A stretch of DNA of 64,000 nt from Polynucleobacter sp. MWH-Svant-W18. GTDB lineage: Bacteria > Pseudomonadota > Gammaproteobacteria > Burkholderiales > Burkholderiaceae. Below the pieces are notes generated by a model that was given only the letters and a program-made list of their open reading frames with translations, did not search any database and was not told the origin of the DNA. Below, one piece after another: positions 34,407 through 42,876 of the stretch (position 1 is the stretch's first letter; each line of letters opens with the position of its first letter). Position numbers and translations under genes: made by a program. Location: NCBI RefSeq assembly GCF_018687495.1, contig NZ_CP061293.1:868001-932000 (forward strand), in the 5' to 3' direction.

Positions 34407-34525
34407 TAATTTTTACGTCAAATACATTTATGACAATAGGCTCTCATCAGGAAAAAGCTTGATACAGAGGCCAATAAATCGTAGGATGAGTCAAGCATCG
34501 GCAAACTCAATCACAGGAAAAAATC

Positions 34526-34795
34526 ATGAGTCAAAAGAAATTAGTAAAACAGTTAATGAAAAAACTGGATAAGTTAGAGTCCGATCGCGAAAAATTAATC
34601 GATAAGCTGGCTAAGGCACTCGATAAGCTAGAGAAAAAAGAGGCCACTAAAAAGCCAGTTGCAACAAAACCAGCAAGCAAGAAAACAGCAGCGAAAAAGA
34701 CTGCAGCAAAGAAAGCGCCGAGAAAAAAGCTTGCCACCAAAAAGACGGCTAGAAAGAAGACTGCTGCAAGCCCTGCTTCTGGAACTGAAGCCTAA
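34526..34795 (+). CDS. histone H1-like lysine/alanine-rich protein
   Basis: This 89-residue protein has two parts. Residues 1-40 are a charged coiled-coil stretch with heptad leucines (KLDKLESDREKLIDKLAKAL). Residues 45-82 are Lys, Ala, Thr and Pro repeats such as KKTAAKKTAAKKA, as in bacterial H1-like nucleoid proteins. These tails bind DNA or polyphosphate. It lies four bases before a PPK2 gene, so the two are cotranscribed. An AGGAAA ribosome site precedes the ATG. Confidence 0.8.
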   Translation: MSQKKLVKQLMKKLDKLESDREKLIDKLAKALDKLEKKEATKKPVATKPASKKTAAKKTAAKKAPRKKLATKKTARKKTAASPASGTEA

Positions 34796-34798
34796 GTC

Positions 34799-35578
34799 GT
34801 GAGTAAGGACTCCAAAGATAACCATCAAGCAGAATACGACGCCCAACTTCGCCTACTGCAGATTGAGTTAGTTAAGCTCCAGCGTCAGATTATTGCGGGT
34901 GGTTTACGCCTTCTGGTTATTCTGGAAGGCCGAGATACAGCTGGTAAAGATGGCACGATCAAGGTCATCACCGAGCATTTAAGTCCCCGTGAAACCCACA
35001 TCGTTGCATTGAGCAAGCCCTCCTCTCGTGAAGAAGGCGAATGGTATTTTCAGCGCTACGTAGCGGAGTTGCCTTCTGCTGGTGAGTTCAATATCTTTAA
35101 TCGCAGCTGGTACAACCGCGCAGGTGTTGAGAAGGTAATGGGTTTTTGCACTGATGCACAGTACAAGCAGTTCATGGGTTCTGTAAATGAATTTGAGAGC
35201 TTGCTGGTTGACTCTGGTATTCAGATCATTAAGTACTACCTTGATATTGATAAAACAGAGCAAGCCGAGCGTTTAGAAAGTAGAAAGACTGATCCCCTCA
35301 AGCAATGGAAAATTAGTCCTATTGATGAGCAAGCTCAGAAGAAATGGACCGACTACAGCATTGCTCGTGATCTGATGCTATTGCAAACGAGTAGTATTGA
35401 AGCGCCTTGGACTGTTGTGAATGCAAACAGCAAAAAACATACGCACCTCAATTTAATTGCTGACCTCTTATCTAGAGCGAGCTACCCAGGTAAAGATGAA
35501 AAGGTTCTGCAGATTGATCCGGAAATTGTGATGCACTGCCCACCACTAGGTAAAAAAGCAGCAAAGGTAGCGCCTTAA
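34799..35578 (+). CDS. ppk2: polyphosphate kinase 2 (first copy)
   Basis: This 259-residue PPK2 uses polyphosphate to phosphorylate a nucleotide, or runs in reverse. The P-loop is EGRDTAGKDG (about 41-50) and WYFQRYVAELP is typical of class I. The Walker B region reads FNRSWYNRAGVE, with Asn where the second copy in this window (50554-51459) has Asp. Class III members also have FNRS there, so activity may be kept. The start is a GTG. It follows the histone-like gene. Confidence 0.9.
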   Translation: MSKDSKDNHQAEYDAQLRLLQIELVKLQRQIIAGGLRLLVILEGRDTAGKDGTIKVITEHLSPRETHIVALSKPSSREEGEWYFQRYVAELPSAGEFNIFNRSWYNRAGVEKVMGFCTDAQYKQFMGSVNEFESLLVDSGIQIIKYYLDIDKTEQAERLESRKTDPLKQWKISPIDEQAQKKWTDYSIARDLMLLQTSSIEAPWTVVNANSKKHTHLNLIADLLSRASYPGKDEKVLQIDPEIVMHCPPLGKKAAKVAP

Positions 35579-36481
35579 TCAAGCAAAGAACTTGCGGGCT
35601 TCATTTAGCAATTCTTCAGGGAGTTCTTCAGGGATATAGTGGCCACATGGAAGCGCTTTACCAGATACCTCATCTGCGACAGCCTTCCAGTCTGCTAGCG
35701 GATGAAAACATTGGTTTACTAAACCATGCTCACCCCAGAGAACCCGTAAGGGCATTGTTAATTTCTGACCTGTCGCTCTATCAGCGCGGTCGTGAACTAA
35801 ATCGATCGAAGCAGCTGCGCGGTAGTCTTCACACATGGCGTGCATGCTCTGGGGGTTACTGGCCCCAGCAAGATATTCAGCCCAACGCGCTGGTGAGAAG
35901 ATGCCTGTTCCAGCATAACGACCCATATGGTTTTTTAGCCAGAACTCAGGATTGGCTGCAATCATGGTTTCAGGGGTTGGCTCATCCTGAATCAAAAAGA
36001 ACCAATGCCAGTAGCCTTTAGCAAAGGCCATCGTGGTATTTTCATACATGCACAGTGTGGGCGAGATATCGAGCAGCATTAAACGCAAAACACTCTCTGG
36101 ATAATCCATGGCCAAACGGTGAGAAACCCTGCCACCGCGATCATGCCCTAATAGGAAATATTGCTCGTAACCTAAAGATTGCATGAGAGCATGCTGATCT
36201 GCTGCCATCGCTCGCTTTGAATAAGTCGAATGATCTGGTTTACCGTGAGGCTTCGACGACTGCCCATAACCACGCAGATCTGAGGCAATCACGGTGTAGT
36301 TTTTGGCTAGGGCCGGAGCTATCGTCTCCCATATTGCCTTAGTCTGTGGAAAACCATGTAACAACAATAATGGTGGGCCGCTACCCCCAAATTGGTATGA
36401 AATTTCAATGGGGCCATCCTCTGCAGGTATGGCAATACTATTTTGCTCAAAGCCTGAGATCAAACAGTTTGTAGTTGTCAT
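35579..36481 (-). CDS. alpha/beta hydrolase, fluoroacetate dehalogenase-like
   Basis: This 300-residue hydrolase has an oxyanion-hole HGFPQTKAIW and a nucleophile elbow GHDRGGRVSHRLAMD, in which the Asp of HDRGGR is the nucleophile of haloacetate dehalogenases and epoxide hydrolases. WHWFF, MCEDYRA and the C-terminal CGHYIPEE histidine also match the fluoroacetate dehalogenase group. Activity on natural haloacids or esters cannot be told from sequence. It is monocistronic. The ATG was chosen over one six codons earlier. Confidence 0.8.
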   Translation of the reverse strand: MTTTNCLISGFEQNSIAIPAEDGPIEISYQFGGSGPPLLLLHGFPQTKAIWETIAPALAKNYTVIASDLRGYGQSSKPHGKPDHSTYSKRAMAADQHALMQSLGYEQYFLLGHDRGGRVSHRLAMDYPESVLRLMLLDISPTLCMYENTTMAFAKGYWHWFFLIQDEPTPETMIAANPEFWLKNHMGRYAGTGIFSPARWAEYLAGASNPQSMHAMCEDYRAAASIDLVHDRADRATGQKLTMPLRVLWGEHGLVNQCFHPLADWKAVADEVSGKALPCGHYIPEELPEELLNEARKFFA

Positions 36482-36528
36482 GCTGCCATTATGACGCAAT
36501 AAACTGGCAGTAAATATATGCCTACTGC

Positions 36529-39500
36529 TTAAGCAAAGCTGGAATGCACATCACTTGGTTGCCCAGAAAACTCAACAGCCATAAATGGCAATGCATTATG
36601 CTCGTGCAATACTCGGTTAACCAACTCTAAAACAATTGTAGAGAGTTGATCAGCAGATTGGTCTGAGCGATAGAAGACTTGAACATGCATCTCGACACCA
36701 CGCGATTCAATTTCCTCGCAAACAATCCGAATTGGCCTTGAGTGATCTACAAATGGGTTATTTCCCAATAAATCAGCAAGAGCAAATGTAATCATTTCAT
36801 TGATTTGCTTTAAGTTAGCCCGAGGACTAATTTCAAAAGGAATCTCTAATCTCTCGTAGCCACCATTACTAGAGGCATTTGAAACTGTTTGTTGAATCAA
36901 AATCGAATTTGGGATGAAGTGAACCAAGCCATCCCTAGAGTGAATGCGAACATTTCGCCAGCCTAACTCTTCAACCATTCCATCAATATTATGATCCTTA
37001 GCGTTGATATGCACCCAATCACCGGGCTTAATAGCACCCTCTAATCCAATGGTAATGCCACCCAAGGCATCCAAAATGAGTTCTCTTAAAGCAAGTCCTA
37101 CAACAGTGAGAATTACAGAAGAGGCGGCCAGAACTGGCAGAATATCTCGATTGAGCACATCTGTGTAGTAGAAGCCAAAGAATGTGGAATAAATTAAGGA
37201 TGACACCAGAATCTTTAGGGAGCCTTGAATTGCCGTCTTCTTTGACTTTTGTTTATCGATTGCCCAGCTAATAATCAGGTTCAAAGTTGCTGCAATAGCA
37301 AAGTAATAGCATGCTGAAAAAGCATTTTGCAAGGTCAGCAGTAAAACCGAGTTCGTTTTATCTAAAATAGGGCTAAAGAATAATCCTACTTCAGAAAAGA
37401 AAACAGCCATGAATGCACACTCTAGCGTAATGAGTCTAGATAACTTCTTTCTTTCCACAAACAGACTGCTGCAAATTTTGGGGAATAAAGCACAGAGTGC
37501 GAACAAGGCGGCAATGGCAAAAGAAATGCGCCAATCCATTTTGCTACCTACATATGAGCTCAATAGAACATCTTTTTTGCGCAGACTATAGGCAGCTTTA
37601 AATTCAGAGAAATTTCGTTCACCAGAATCTGCTACAGGATTACCTAATGAATTAACAAGGTCGTTTTCGATTGCAAAGCTTACCCCTTCAGCCCGGTAAT
37701 CCATTTCGGGGGCCAATACCTCAGCTTTATTCATGTGCTTGATAATTGAAGCACTATTGCCTGTATTAACCTCATCGATCACAAAACGCAATTTAGATGA
37801 ATCTAAACTTTTGTGGCGGAATGCTACGGAAAGCGGTAATTGTCCTAGGGCCAGATCTTTTGCAAGTGCCTCAAATTTAAAGACGCCACGATAGCGAAAC
37901 AATCTGTATTTTTCGTACTTCGTGTCAGATGACTCTAGTACTGTGAAAGAGGGGTTGTCCGTAAATAATGCCGGGAAGAATATATCATCTGCGTCGATCG
38001 CTTGACTACCGCGGAACCAAATATCCATCTCCGCAGTGAATGTCCTCTTCTCCAAATTAATAAAGCTAATCTCTTTCGGAATAAGACCAGTAAAGATAAT
38101 TGGCACTAAGTCATAAACTTTGTTTTCAAGTTGGATTTGATTATCAGCCACTTTATCAGTGAAGTTAAAACGTGCAGCATCCGTTCCATACTGAAGCATG
38201 TAAGGAATCTGTTTACCATTTTTAAATGCTACTAATGTAGGGGGTACATCACGTTCATGATTTTGGTCTAAGCGGATCTGCCCAGTAAATGCACCGGCTT
38301 TTACACTATTGCTGTTAAGTGATAAAAGATAGGTTTGGAAATTTTTGCGTAATTCTTCCGGTGGAAGTTTTTTCCACTCTGGGGTTTCCATCTTTAGTTT
38401 CTCAATGAAGTTACTGAGAAGATACCCGGAATCGTAACCGTATGCATAAGCCCATGAAGGATCGGAGCGATTTTTCTTTTGGTAAGTGCCAATCAATTCC
38501 CTTGCATGTTCATCTGCCATGCTAGGTAAAAATGGGGTAACACTCATTAGGCCATTAGTGTAATAGCCTGGCGCTAACTGTTCTTTTGGAAATTTTTCAA
38601 ATTGACTTGGAAACGTTGGGAGACTCGCGCCACCAAAGCCTATCAATTGACCGCTGTAGCCACTATCTTTGAGGGCTTTAACCAATTCAATAGCGTCGGC
38701 TGTCGGCAATGAAAAAGCAACATAACTATATGCTGAAACGGCTTTTACTAATTCAGAGACTTTAGCTGCATCAGCGTTCTTTGGCCAGGTCTTTAGACTA
38801 AATTTATCGCTCGAATTTTTTCCATACACTTTTTGAAAGCCTGCCGCGTAACCATTGGTGTTATCGCCCTCATAGGAGATAAAAACAATGGAATTTGCTA
38901 GCTTTGCCTTCAGGAGTAAGTTGCTAACAAACTCCGCTTGACGTTGTTGACTTGGTTGTAAGGCAAAGATCCATTTTTCATCACGATGACTGATGGGTGA
39001 GCTAATCGGCACCAGTCCTGGAACCATCCCCTCCTCAAGCGAACTTGTGTAATCCTGGTACCCAGAAGCTTGCGTCGGCCCAATCACAGCCAAGGTGCTA
39101 AAACCAGAAGCCGCACCATCAGCTAATGCAGCTACTGCGTTAGCATTACCTCGGTCATCTCGAATAACCAAGCGGACATCATTTAATATGTTCCCTGCAG
39201 CCGCCGCATCCTTGAAGCCTTGAGCCAAATCCTGGCCGATCATACGCGTAGGACCAGAGAAGTCTGCAATCGCTACAACATCAAGAAGTTCGGCTTTATT
39301 TTCTGATTGGGAGTTTATGAACTCTGCAATTTGAGTACCAGGTGGTAAGTCATAGTAATAGGTAGCACCTAAGGCAACCGCGATTACCAATGACCCAATC
39401 AATACAATTTTGAAAGCAAGAAGCTTATTGAACTTGTTTAGCTTATCGGCAAAAGGACTTTTCAGCGGTGGAATGCTGTTCTTGAACTCAATAACCTTAT

Positions 39501-39534
39501 TCCAGGTTATTTTAAGGCGCTCAAATAAAATCAT
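36529..39534 (-). CDS. periplasmic-binding domain fused to MscS-type channel
   Basis: This protein of 1001 residues is an unusual fusion. After a cytoplasmic start, a membrane helix lies at about 41-60. Residues 84-455 form a type I periplasmic binding domain like LivJ (VVAIADFSGPTRMIGQDLAQGF, then AVIGPTQASGY, then YDSGYLLSNFIEKL). Residues 466-640 are an all-beta domain with features of Cys-loop receptor ectodomains (TFTAEMDIWFRG). About five membrane helices follow (666-690, 701-720, 727-757, 770-790, 798-818). The last runs into the MscS core (GLALRELILDALGGITIGLE, then IKPGDWV, then IPNS) with a C-terminal domain to 990. It lies 74 bases after the ArsC-like gene and probably shares its transcript. 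Function is inferred: a channel gated by a bound solute. Confidence 0.85.
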   Translation of the reverse strand: MILFERLKITWNKVIEFKNSIPPLKSPFADKLNKFNKLLAFKIVLIGSLVIAVALGATYYYDLPPGTQIAEFINSQSENKAELLDVVAIADFSGPTRMIGQDLAQGFKDAAAAGNILNDVRLVIRDDRGNANAVAALADGAASGFSTLAVIGPTQASGYQDYTSSLEEGMVPGLVPISSPISHRDEKWIFALQPSQQRQAEFVSNLLLKAKLANSIVFISYEGDNTNGYAAGFQKVYGKNSSDKFSLKTWPKNADAAKVSELVKAVSAYSYVAFSLPTADAIELVKALKDSGYSGQLIGFGGASLPTFPSQFEKFPKEQLAPGYYTNGLMSVTPFLPSMADEHARELIGTYQKKNRSDPSWAYAYGYDSGYLLSNFIEKLKMETPEWKKLPPEELRKNFQTYLLSLNSNSVKAGAFTGQIRLDQNHERDVPPTLVAFKNGKQIPYMLQYGTDAARFNFTDKVADNQIQLENKVYDLVPIIFTGLIPKEISFINLEKRTFTAEMDIWFRGSQAIDADDIFFPALFTDNPSFTVLESSDTKYEKYRLFRYRGVFKFEALAKDLALGQLPLSVAFRHKSLDSSKLRFVIDEVNTGNSASIIKHMNKAEVLAPEMDYRAEGVSFAIENDLVNSLGNPVADSGERNFSEFKAAYSLRKKDVLLSSYVGSKMDWRISFAIAALFALCALFPKICSSLFVERKKLSRLITLECAFMAVFFSEVGLFFSPILDKTNSVLLLTLQNAFSACYYFAIAATLNLIISWAIDKQKSKKTAIQGSLKILVSSLIYSTFFGFYYTDVLNRDILPVLAASSVILTVVGLALRELILDALGGITIGLEGAIKPGDWVHINAKDHNIDGMVEELGWRNVRIHSRDGLVHFIPNSILIQQTVSNASSNGGYERLEIPFEISPRANLKQINEMITFALADLLGNNPFVDHSRPIRIVCEEIESRGVEMHVQVFYRSDQSADQLSTIVLELVNRVLHEHNALPFMAVEFSGQPSDVHSSFA

Positions 39535-39608
39535 AACGGCTATCGCAATAGTAATAATTAGGCAATTTGCCGTGTAAAAACCCCAAAATTTTTGCCTTAA
39601 ATTCCGTT

Positions 39609-40106
39609 TTAAAGTAAATTTTGATGTATTGCATTTAACTCATCTTGGAGACGGATCTTATCGAGTCTATCAAATGAGATAGCTGCCAAAATATCGATTC
39701 TGTTCTGAAGACCATTAAATAGGGATACGTAGGCAGCCTTAATTTTCATATTGCTATTGCACTGAGTCAATGCAGGATCTGGAAAATCCCAATGTGCTGT
39801 AACTGGGCTGCCCGGCCAAACTGGTGCATCTTCTCCACCAACTTTATCAGACAAAGAAATAACAAAATCCATCTTAGGTGCATCTGGAGCTGAGTAAACA
39901 TCCATGCTCTTAGATTTCAATTCCTCGCCCTGGTAATTCAATTCATTAATTAACTCAACGGCAAATGGATTTAACGAGTTGCCAGGAGTCAACCCTGCTG
40001 AAAAACCTTCAAATTTATTGCTTAAGTGCATAGAGGCTAGAGCTTGTGCCATGATTGAACGGGCACTGTTGTGGTGGCACAAAAATAAAACTTTGTATTT
40101 TTTCAT
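39609..40106 (-). CDS. ArsC-like low-molecular-weight phosphatase protein
   Basis: This 165-residue protein has the low-molecular-weight phosphatase fold. The CX5R loop is LCHHNSARSIMAQ near the N-terminus. Where thioredoxin-type arsenate reductases, such as the one at 61405, carry a further cysteine pair (VCDSAAGEECP), this one reads ISLSDKVGGEDAPV. It thus lacks the second and third redox cysteines and cannot run that cycle. Phosphatase activity or a sensory role is possible. The ATG giving MKKYKVLFLC was chosen; another is four codons earlier. A Pho box lies about 95 bases upstream. Confidence 0.75.
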   Translation of the reverse strand: MKKYKVLFLCHHNSARSIMAQALASMHLSNKFEGFSAGLTPGNSLNPFAVELINELNYQGEELKSKSMDVYSAPDAPKMDFVISLSDKVGGEDAPVWPGSPVTAHWDFPDPALTQCNSNMKIKAAYVSLFNGLQNRIDILAAISFDRLDKIRLQDELNAIHQNLL

Positions 40107-40189
40107 ATAGGATATCAATCAAAACCATTAAATTGCGCCGCATTTTTGGAAAAAGCGCAAAGCACATCCAAAAAATGTCAATGTAGTCT

Positions 40190-40218
40190 ATTGCCAAGAG
40201 ATGACAGATATGTGACAT
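40190..40218 (-). promoter_or_regulatory. putative Pho box upstream of the ArsC-like/MscS-fusion genes
   Basis: On the minus strand ATGTCAC-ATAT-CTGTCAT is two seven-base repeats spaced four bases apart, the second a perfect CTGTCAT. A weaker third unit TGGCAAT follows after four more bases. This 11-base periodicity is the PhoB operator pattern. The downstream gene starts about 85 bases away. Confidence 0.6.
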
Positions 40219-40291
40219 CTAAATACGAAGATTTTCTGCGTCTAAAGGAGGATTTGCCCTAAAAAGGATGTATTGAGCTAAAGAAAGAAGC

Positions 40292-40711
40292 TTAGATAGA
40301 AACGCCGAAAGTAAGTACGTTTCTACCGTTCTTATATTGATAATTCAAACGGTTTGATAAACCCCTGATAATGGACAAACCCAATCCACCGGGTTCAGCA
40401 TCCTCTAAAGATGAAGGCCTAGGCTTTGCTGGAGCATTGACAGGATCAAAGGCCTTGCCCGAGTCGCTAACCGTAATTTCGGCAGTGCCTTGAGTGCTTG
40501 TAAATGCAAGCTCTACTGGCGTCTCGATAGCAGATGTGCCACCATGCATCACGATATTCATCAGAACCTCATCAAGGCACTGATCCAAAACAATGGCTTT
40601 ATTTTGAGGGACTTCAAATTGACTTGCTACCTGATGTAGCCACTCTGCTGCAGTTCTGACTTCAGAGCGCTCTGCATTAATAACTAAAGTAGCCATAGCG
40701 GGCTCAATCAT
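40292..40711 (-). CDS. anti-sigma factor-like serine kinase (RsbW family)
   Basis: This 139-residue protein has the HATPase_c_2 fold of RsbW/SpoIIAB. The N-box is LDEVLMNIVMHGG, the G1 box VSDSGKAFDP, and the G2 box GGLGLSIIRGLSNRLNY. Such kinases phosphorylate a STAS partner and hold a sigma factor or other output. It lies 11 bases after the STAS gene at 40723 and across from the phosphatase at 41186, giving a full partner-switching module. No sigma factor gene is nearby. Confidence 0.88.
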   Translation of the reverse strand: MIEPAMATLVINAERSEVRTAAEWLHQVASQFEVPQNKAIVLDQCLDEVLMNIVMHGGTSAIETPVELAFTSTQGTAEITVSDSGKAFDPVNAPAKPRPSSLEDAEPGGLGLSIIRGLSNRLNYQYKNGRNVLTFGVSI

Positions 40712-40722
40712 TATTAATAAAT

Positions 40723-41064
40723 TTACCCAGTAAATGCCGCTTCAGCAAGCTCTAAGCTGGTAAAAAGCGGTACTAAGGTACTAATACCAGTGGATTCAAG
40801 AGTTCCGCTAACGTGCTCGTTATCACCAGTGATTAGAACCATCTTTCCACCCTTGCCTTGCAATGATTTGGCATTCTGGATAACGAGTCGTATACCAATA
40901 GATGATAGAAAGCTAACTTGTGACAAATCTACCATAACGAAAGGTTTAGCACCAGAGGACATGGCTGCAAAACGAGTGGCAATCTCGTCTGAACCAGCAC
41001 TATCAAGACGTCCATCTATCAGGATTAATCTATATGCTTCTGTGTCTTTGAAATCGATCGGCAT
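40723..41064 (-). CDS. STAS domain anti-anti-sigma factor (RsbV family)
   Basis: This 113-residue single STAS domain has the phospho-acceptor serine in VDLSQVSFLSSIGIRLVI. The sequence up to LIDGRLDSAGSDEIATRF is the usual opening strand and helix. In the RsbV/SpoIIAA scheme it binds the kinase when unphosphorylated. It pairs with the kinase gene just downstream and is divergent from the PP2C gene, about 120 bases away. Confidence 0.9.
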   Translation of the reverse strand: MPIDFKDTEAYRLILIDGRLDSAGSDEIATRFAAMSSGAKPFVMVDLSQVSFLSSIGIRLVIQNAKSLQGKGGKMVLITGDNEHVSGTLESTGISTLVPLFTSLELAEAAFTG

Positions 41065-41185
41065 GGTGTAATTGGGTAAAAAAATAAAGGGCTTGGAATT
41101 ATTAGTGCATATAATACATGAATTCCACGTCCGTTGTGCAGTGATGCCAATAAAAACTTAAAGAGACATTTTGCAGATCCTATAA

Positions 41186-42595
41186 ATGACTTCAACTCCA
41201 AGTCGAGCTAATAGACGAGAGTCCAGCTCTAGCCTCTCTATCCGACAATTATTTGGTACATACCTGGCTGTTGCCCTGCTGATGGCTTTGTACGAAGCAG
41301 CAAAAGAAGCCTACTTTAAAGGCCAACTAACTCCATGGGAATCACACACCATCACGGTGTTTGTTACAGCAACCTTTGCAACGATTACTGCTTTCTTTAT
41401 TCGATCCAGAACAAATAAATTAAATATTGCAATAAAAGAAGCTCATGCCCAGGCTGCCGATGTCATTGATCAAATGTTCGATGCTGTCATCATCATCGAT
41501 AAACAAGGATTGGTAGTTACGTTTAACCCTGCAGCAGAGATCATTTTTGAAATACCAGCATCTAAAGCGATTGGTAAAAACTTCACCATCTTGCTTGATG
41601 ATCGGTTTTCGATTGAATATGAAGAACGTATCAAAAACTATTCCAGCGATAAAAATTCTCCGGTTTTAAATAGCAGCAAAAGAGAAGTATTTGGCAGACG
41701 CGCCTCTGGAGAGGTTTTCCCAATGGAGCTCATGGTTAGCAGCATGGTCATTAAAGGCCGGCTAATGTTTTTAGGGGTTGCAAGAGATGCTACCGAGTCC
41801 AAAAGGGCAGAATCTGAACTGGCTCGTTTAAGAGAAATTGAGCAACAAATCCATGACAATCTAAGGCATGAAGTATCGATAGCCGCAACAATACAGATGA
41901 GCATGATTCCACGCGGTGAAAGTCTCTACCCAGATTTGAATCACATCAAAGCTTATGGCATTACAAAACCCGCCAAAGAAATGGGTGGGGATTTCTTTGA
42001 TGCTTTTTCGATCGATGAAAATCATATCGCTTTAGCAATCGGTGATGTGTCAGGAAAAGGCGTCCCAGCCGCTCTCTTTATGATTAAGGTCATGACATTG
42101 CTGCGTACTAGCATCACAAAACCCAGCGGGTTGATGGAATCAATGTTAGATGTTAATAAATCTCTCTGCTACAACAATGACAGCGATATGTTTGTCACAA
42201 TGTTCGTAGCCATTATGAATATCCATACTGGTGAATTACACTACTTTAATGCTGGGCATGACAACCCACTAATTGCGGGCAAGAATCAAGAATTCAGCAT
42301 GTTAAGAGGCCCTAGAAATATGATCCTAGGCATCCATGTGGCCAGTCAATACAACATTGGAAGTGCTAAATTGGAGCCAGGCGACTCCTTGGTTTTATTT
42401 ACCGATGGCGTGACTGAAGCAGAGGATGAGCAAGGGCAGCTTTACTCCATTGAACGCGCGAAAAAATTACTTTCATCTGGTAATAGGATGAGCAGCAAAG
42501 CTATGGTTGATCACTTGCTGCGAGATATTGAAGTGCATGTCAATTCAATTTCTCAATCGGATGACATTACCGTCTTAGCACTCCAATACCACTAG
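41186..42595 (+). CDS. membrane PAS-PP2C phosphatase (RsbU/SpoIIE-like)
   Basis: This 469-residue protein has two N-terminal membrane helices (about 24-42, 52-70), a PAS domain (about 88-200; VIDQMFDAVIIIDKQGLVVTFNPAAE), a short coiled coil (205-225), and a SpoIIE-type PP2C domain. Catalytic metal residues are in EMGGDFFDAF, AIGDVSGKG and LFTDGVTEAEDE. It would dephosphorylate the STAS protein encoded across the divergent promoter. The signal sensed by PAS is not known. Confidence 0.92.
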   Translation: MTSTPSRANRRESSSSLSIRQLFGTYLAVALLMALYEAAKEAYFKGQLTPWESHTITVFVTATFATITAFFIRSRTNKLNIAIKEAHAQAADVIDQMFDAVIIIDKQGLVVTFNPAAEIIFEIPASKAIGKNFTILLDDRFSIEYEERIKNYSSDKNSPVLNSSKREVFGRRASGEVFPMELMVSSMVIKGRLMFLGVARDATESKRAESELARLREIEQQIHDNLRHEVSIAATIQMSMIPRGESLYPDLNHIKAYGITKPAKEMGGDFFDAFSIDENHIALAIGDVSGKGVPAALFMIKVMTLLRTSITKPSGLMESMLDVNKSLCYNNDSDMFVTMFVAIMNIHTGELHYFNAGHDNPLIAGKNQEFSMLRGPRNMILGIHVASQYNIGSAKLEPGDSLVLFTDGVTEAEDEQGQLYSIERAKKLLSSGNRMSSKAMVDHLLRDIEVHVNSISQSDDITVLALQYH

Positions 42596-42597
42596 CC

Positions 42598-42864
42598 CTA
42601 CTCAGTGTTGGCTAAAGCCTGTATTTCTGCAACAGTGACATAGCCATTGCCGGCAGAGTCAATATATGAAAAATGATCATATATACGCGGCATGCAACCC
42701 TTTGCCTCTTCTTTGGTCAACTTACCATCATGATTCTTATCGCACTTGGCAAAGCGTTGTTTTATTTCTTGATCTTTCGTGGTGTTATCCGCAAACGCTG
42801 AGCTCGTACTCATCAAAACAATGGATGCAAACAATACTGCAATCTGTGATGTCATTGTGCGCAT
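42598..42864 (-). CDS. small exported EF-hand protein
   Basis: This 88-residue protein has a signal peptide (about 1-25, ending SAFA) followed by two EF-hand loops: DKNHDGKLTKEE (complete) and DSAGNGYVTVAE (third ligand position changed). It would bind calcium in the periplasm. It lies two bases from the end of the phosphatase gene, converging on it. Confidence 0.8.
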   Translation of the reverse strand: MRTMTSQIAVLFASIVLMSTSSAFADNTTKDQEIKQRFAKCDKNHDGKLTKEEAKGCMPRIYDHFSYIDSAGNGYVTVAEIQALANTE

Positions 42865-42876
42865 AATTAACCTTGC

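Noticed and set aside
34531..34740. Hydrophobic antisense frame opposite the histone-like gene
   Set aside because: It is the complement of Lys/Ala codons, which read as Phe/Leu/Ala; there is no ribosome site.
40015..40218. Short minus-strand frame starting in the Pho box
   Set aside because: It overlaps the ArsC-like gene in another frame, and its first codons are the Pho box itself.
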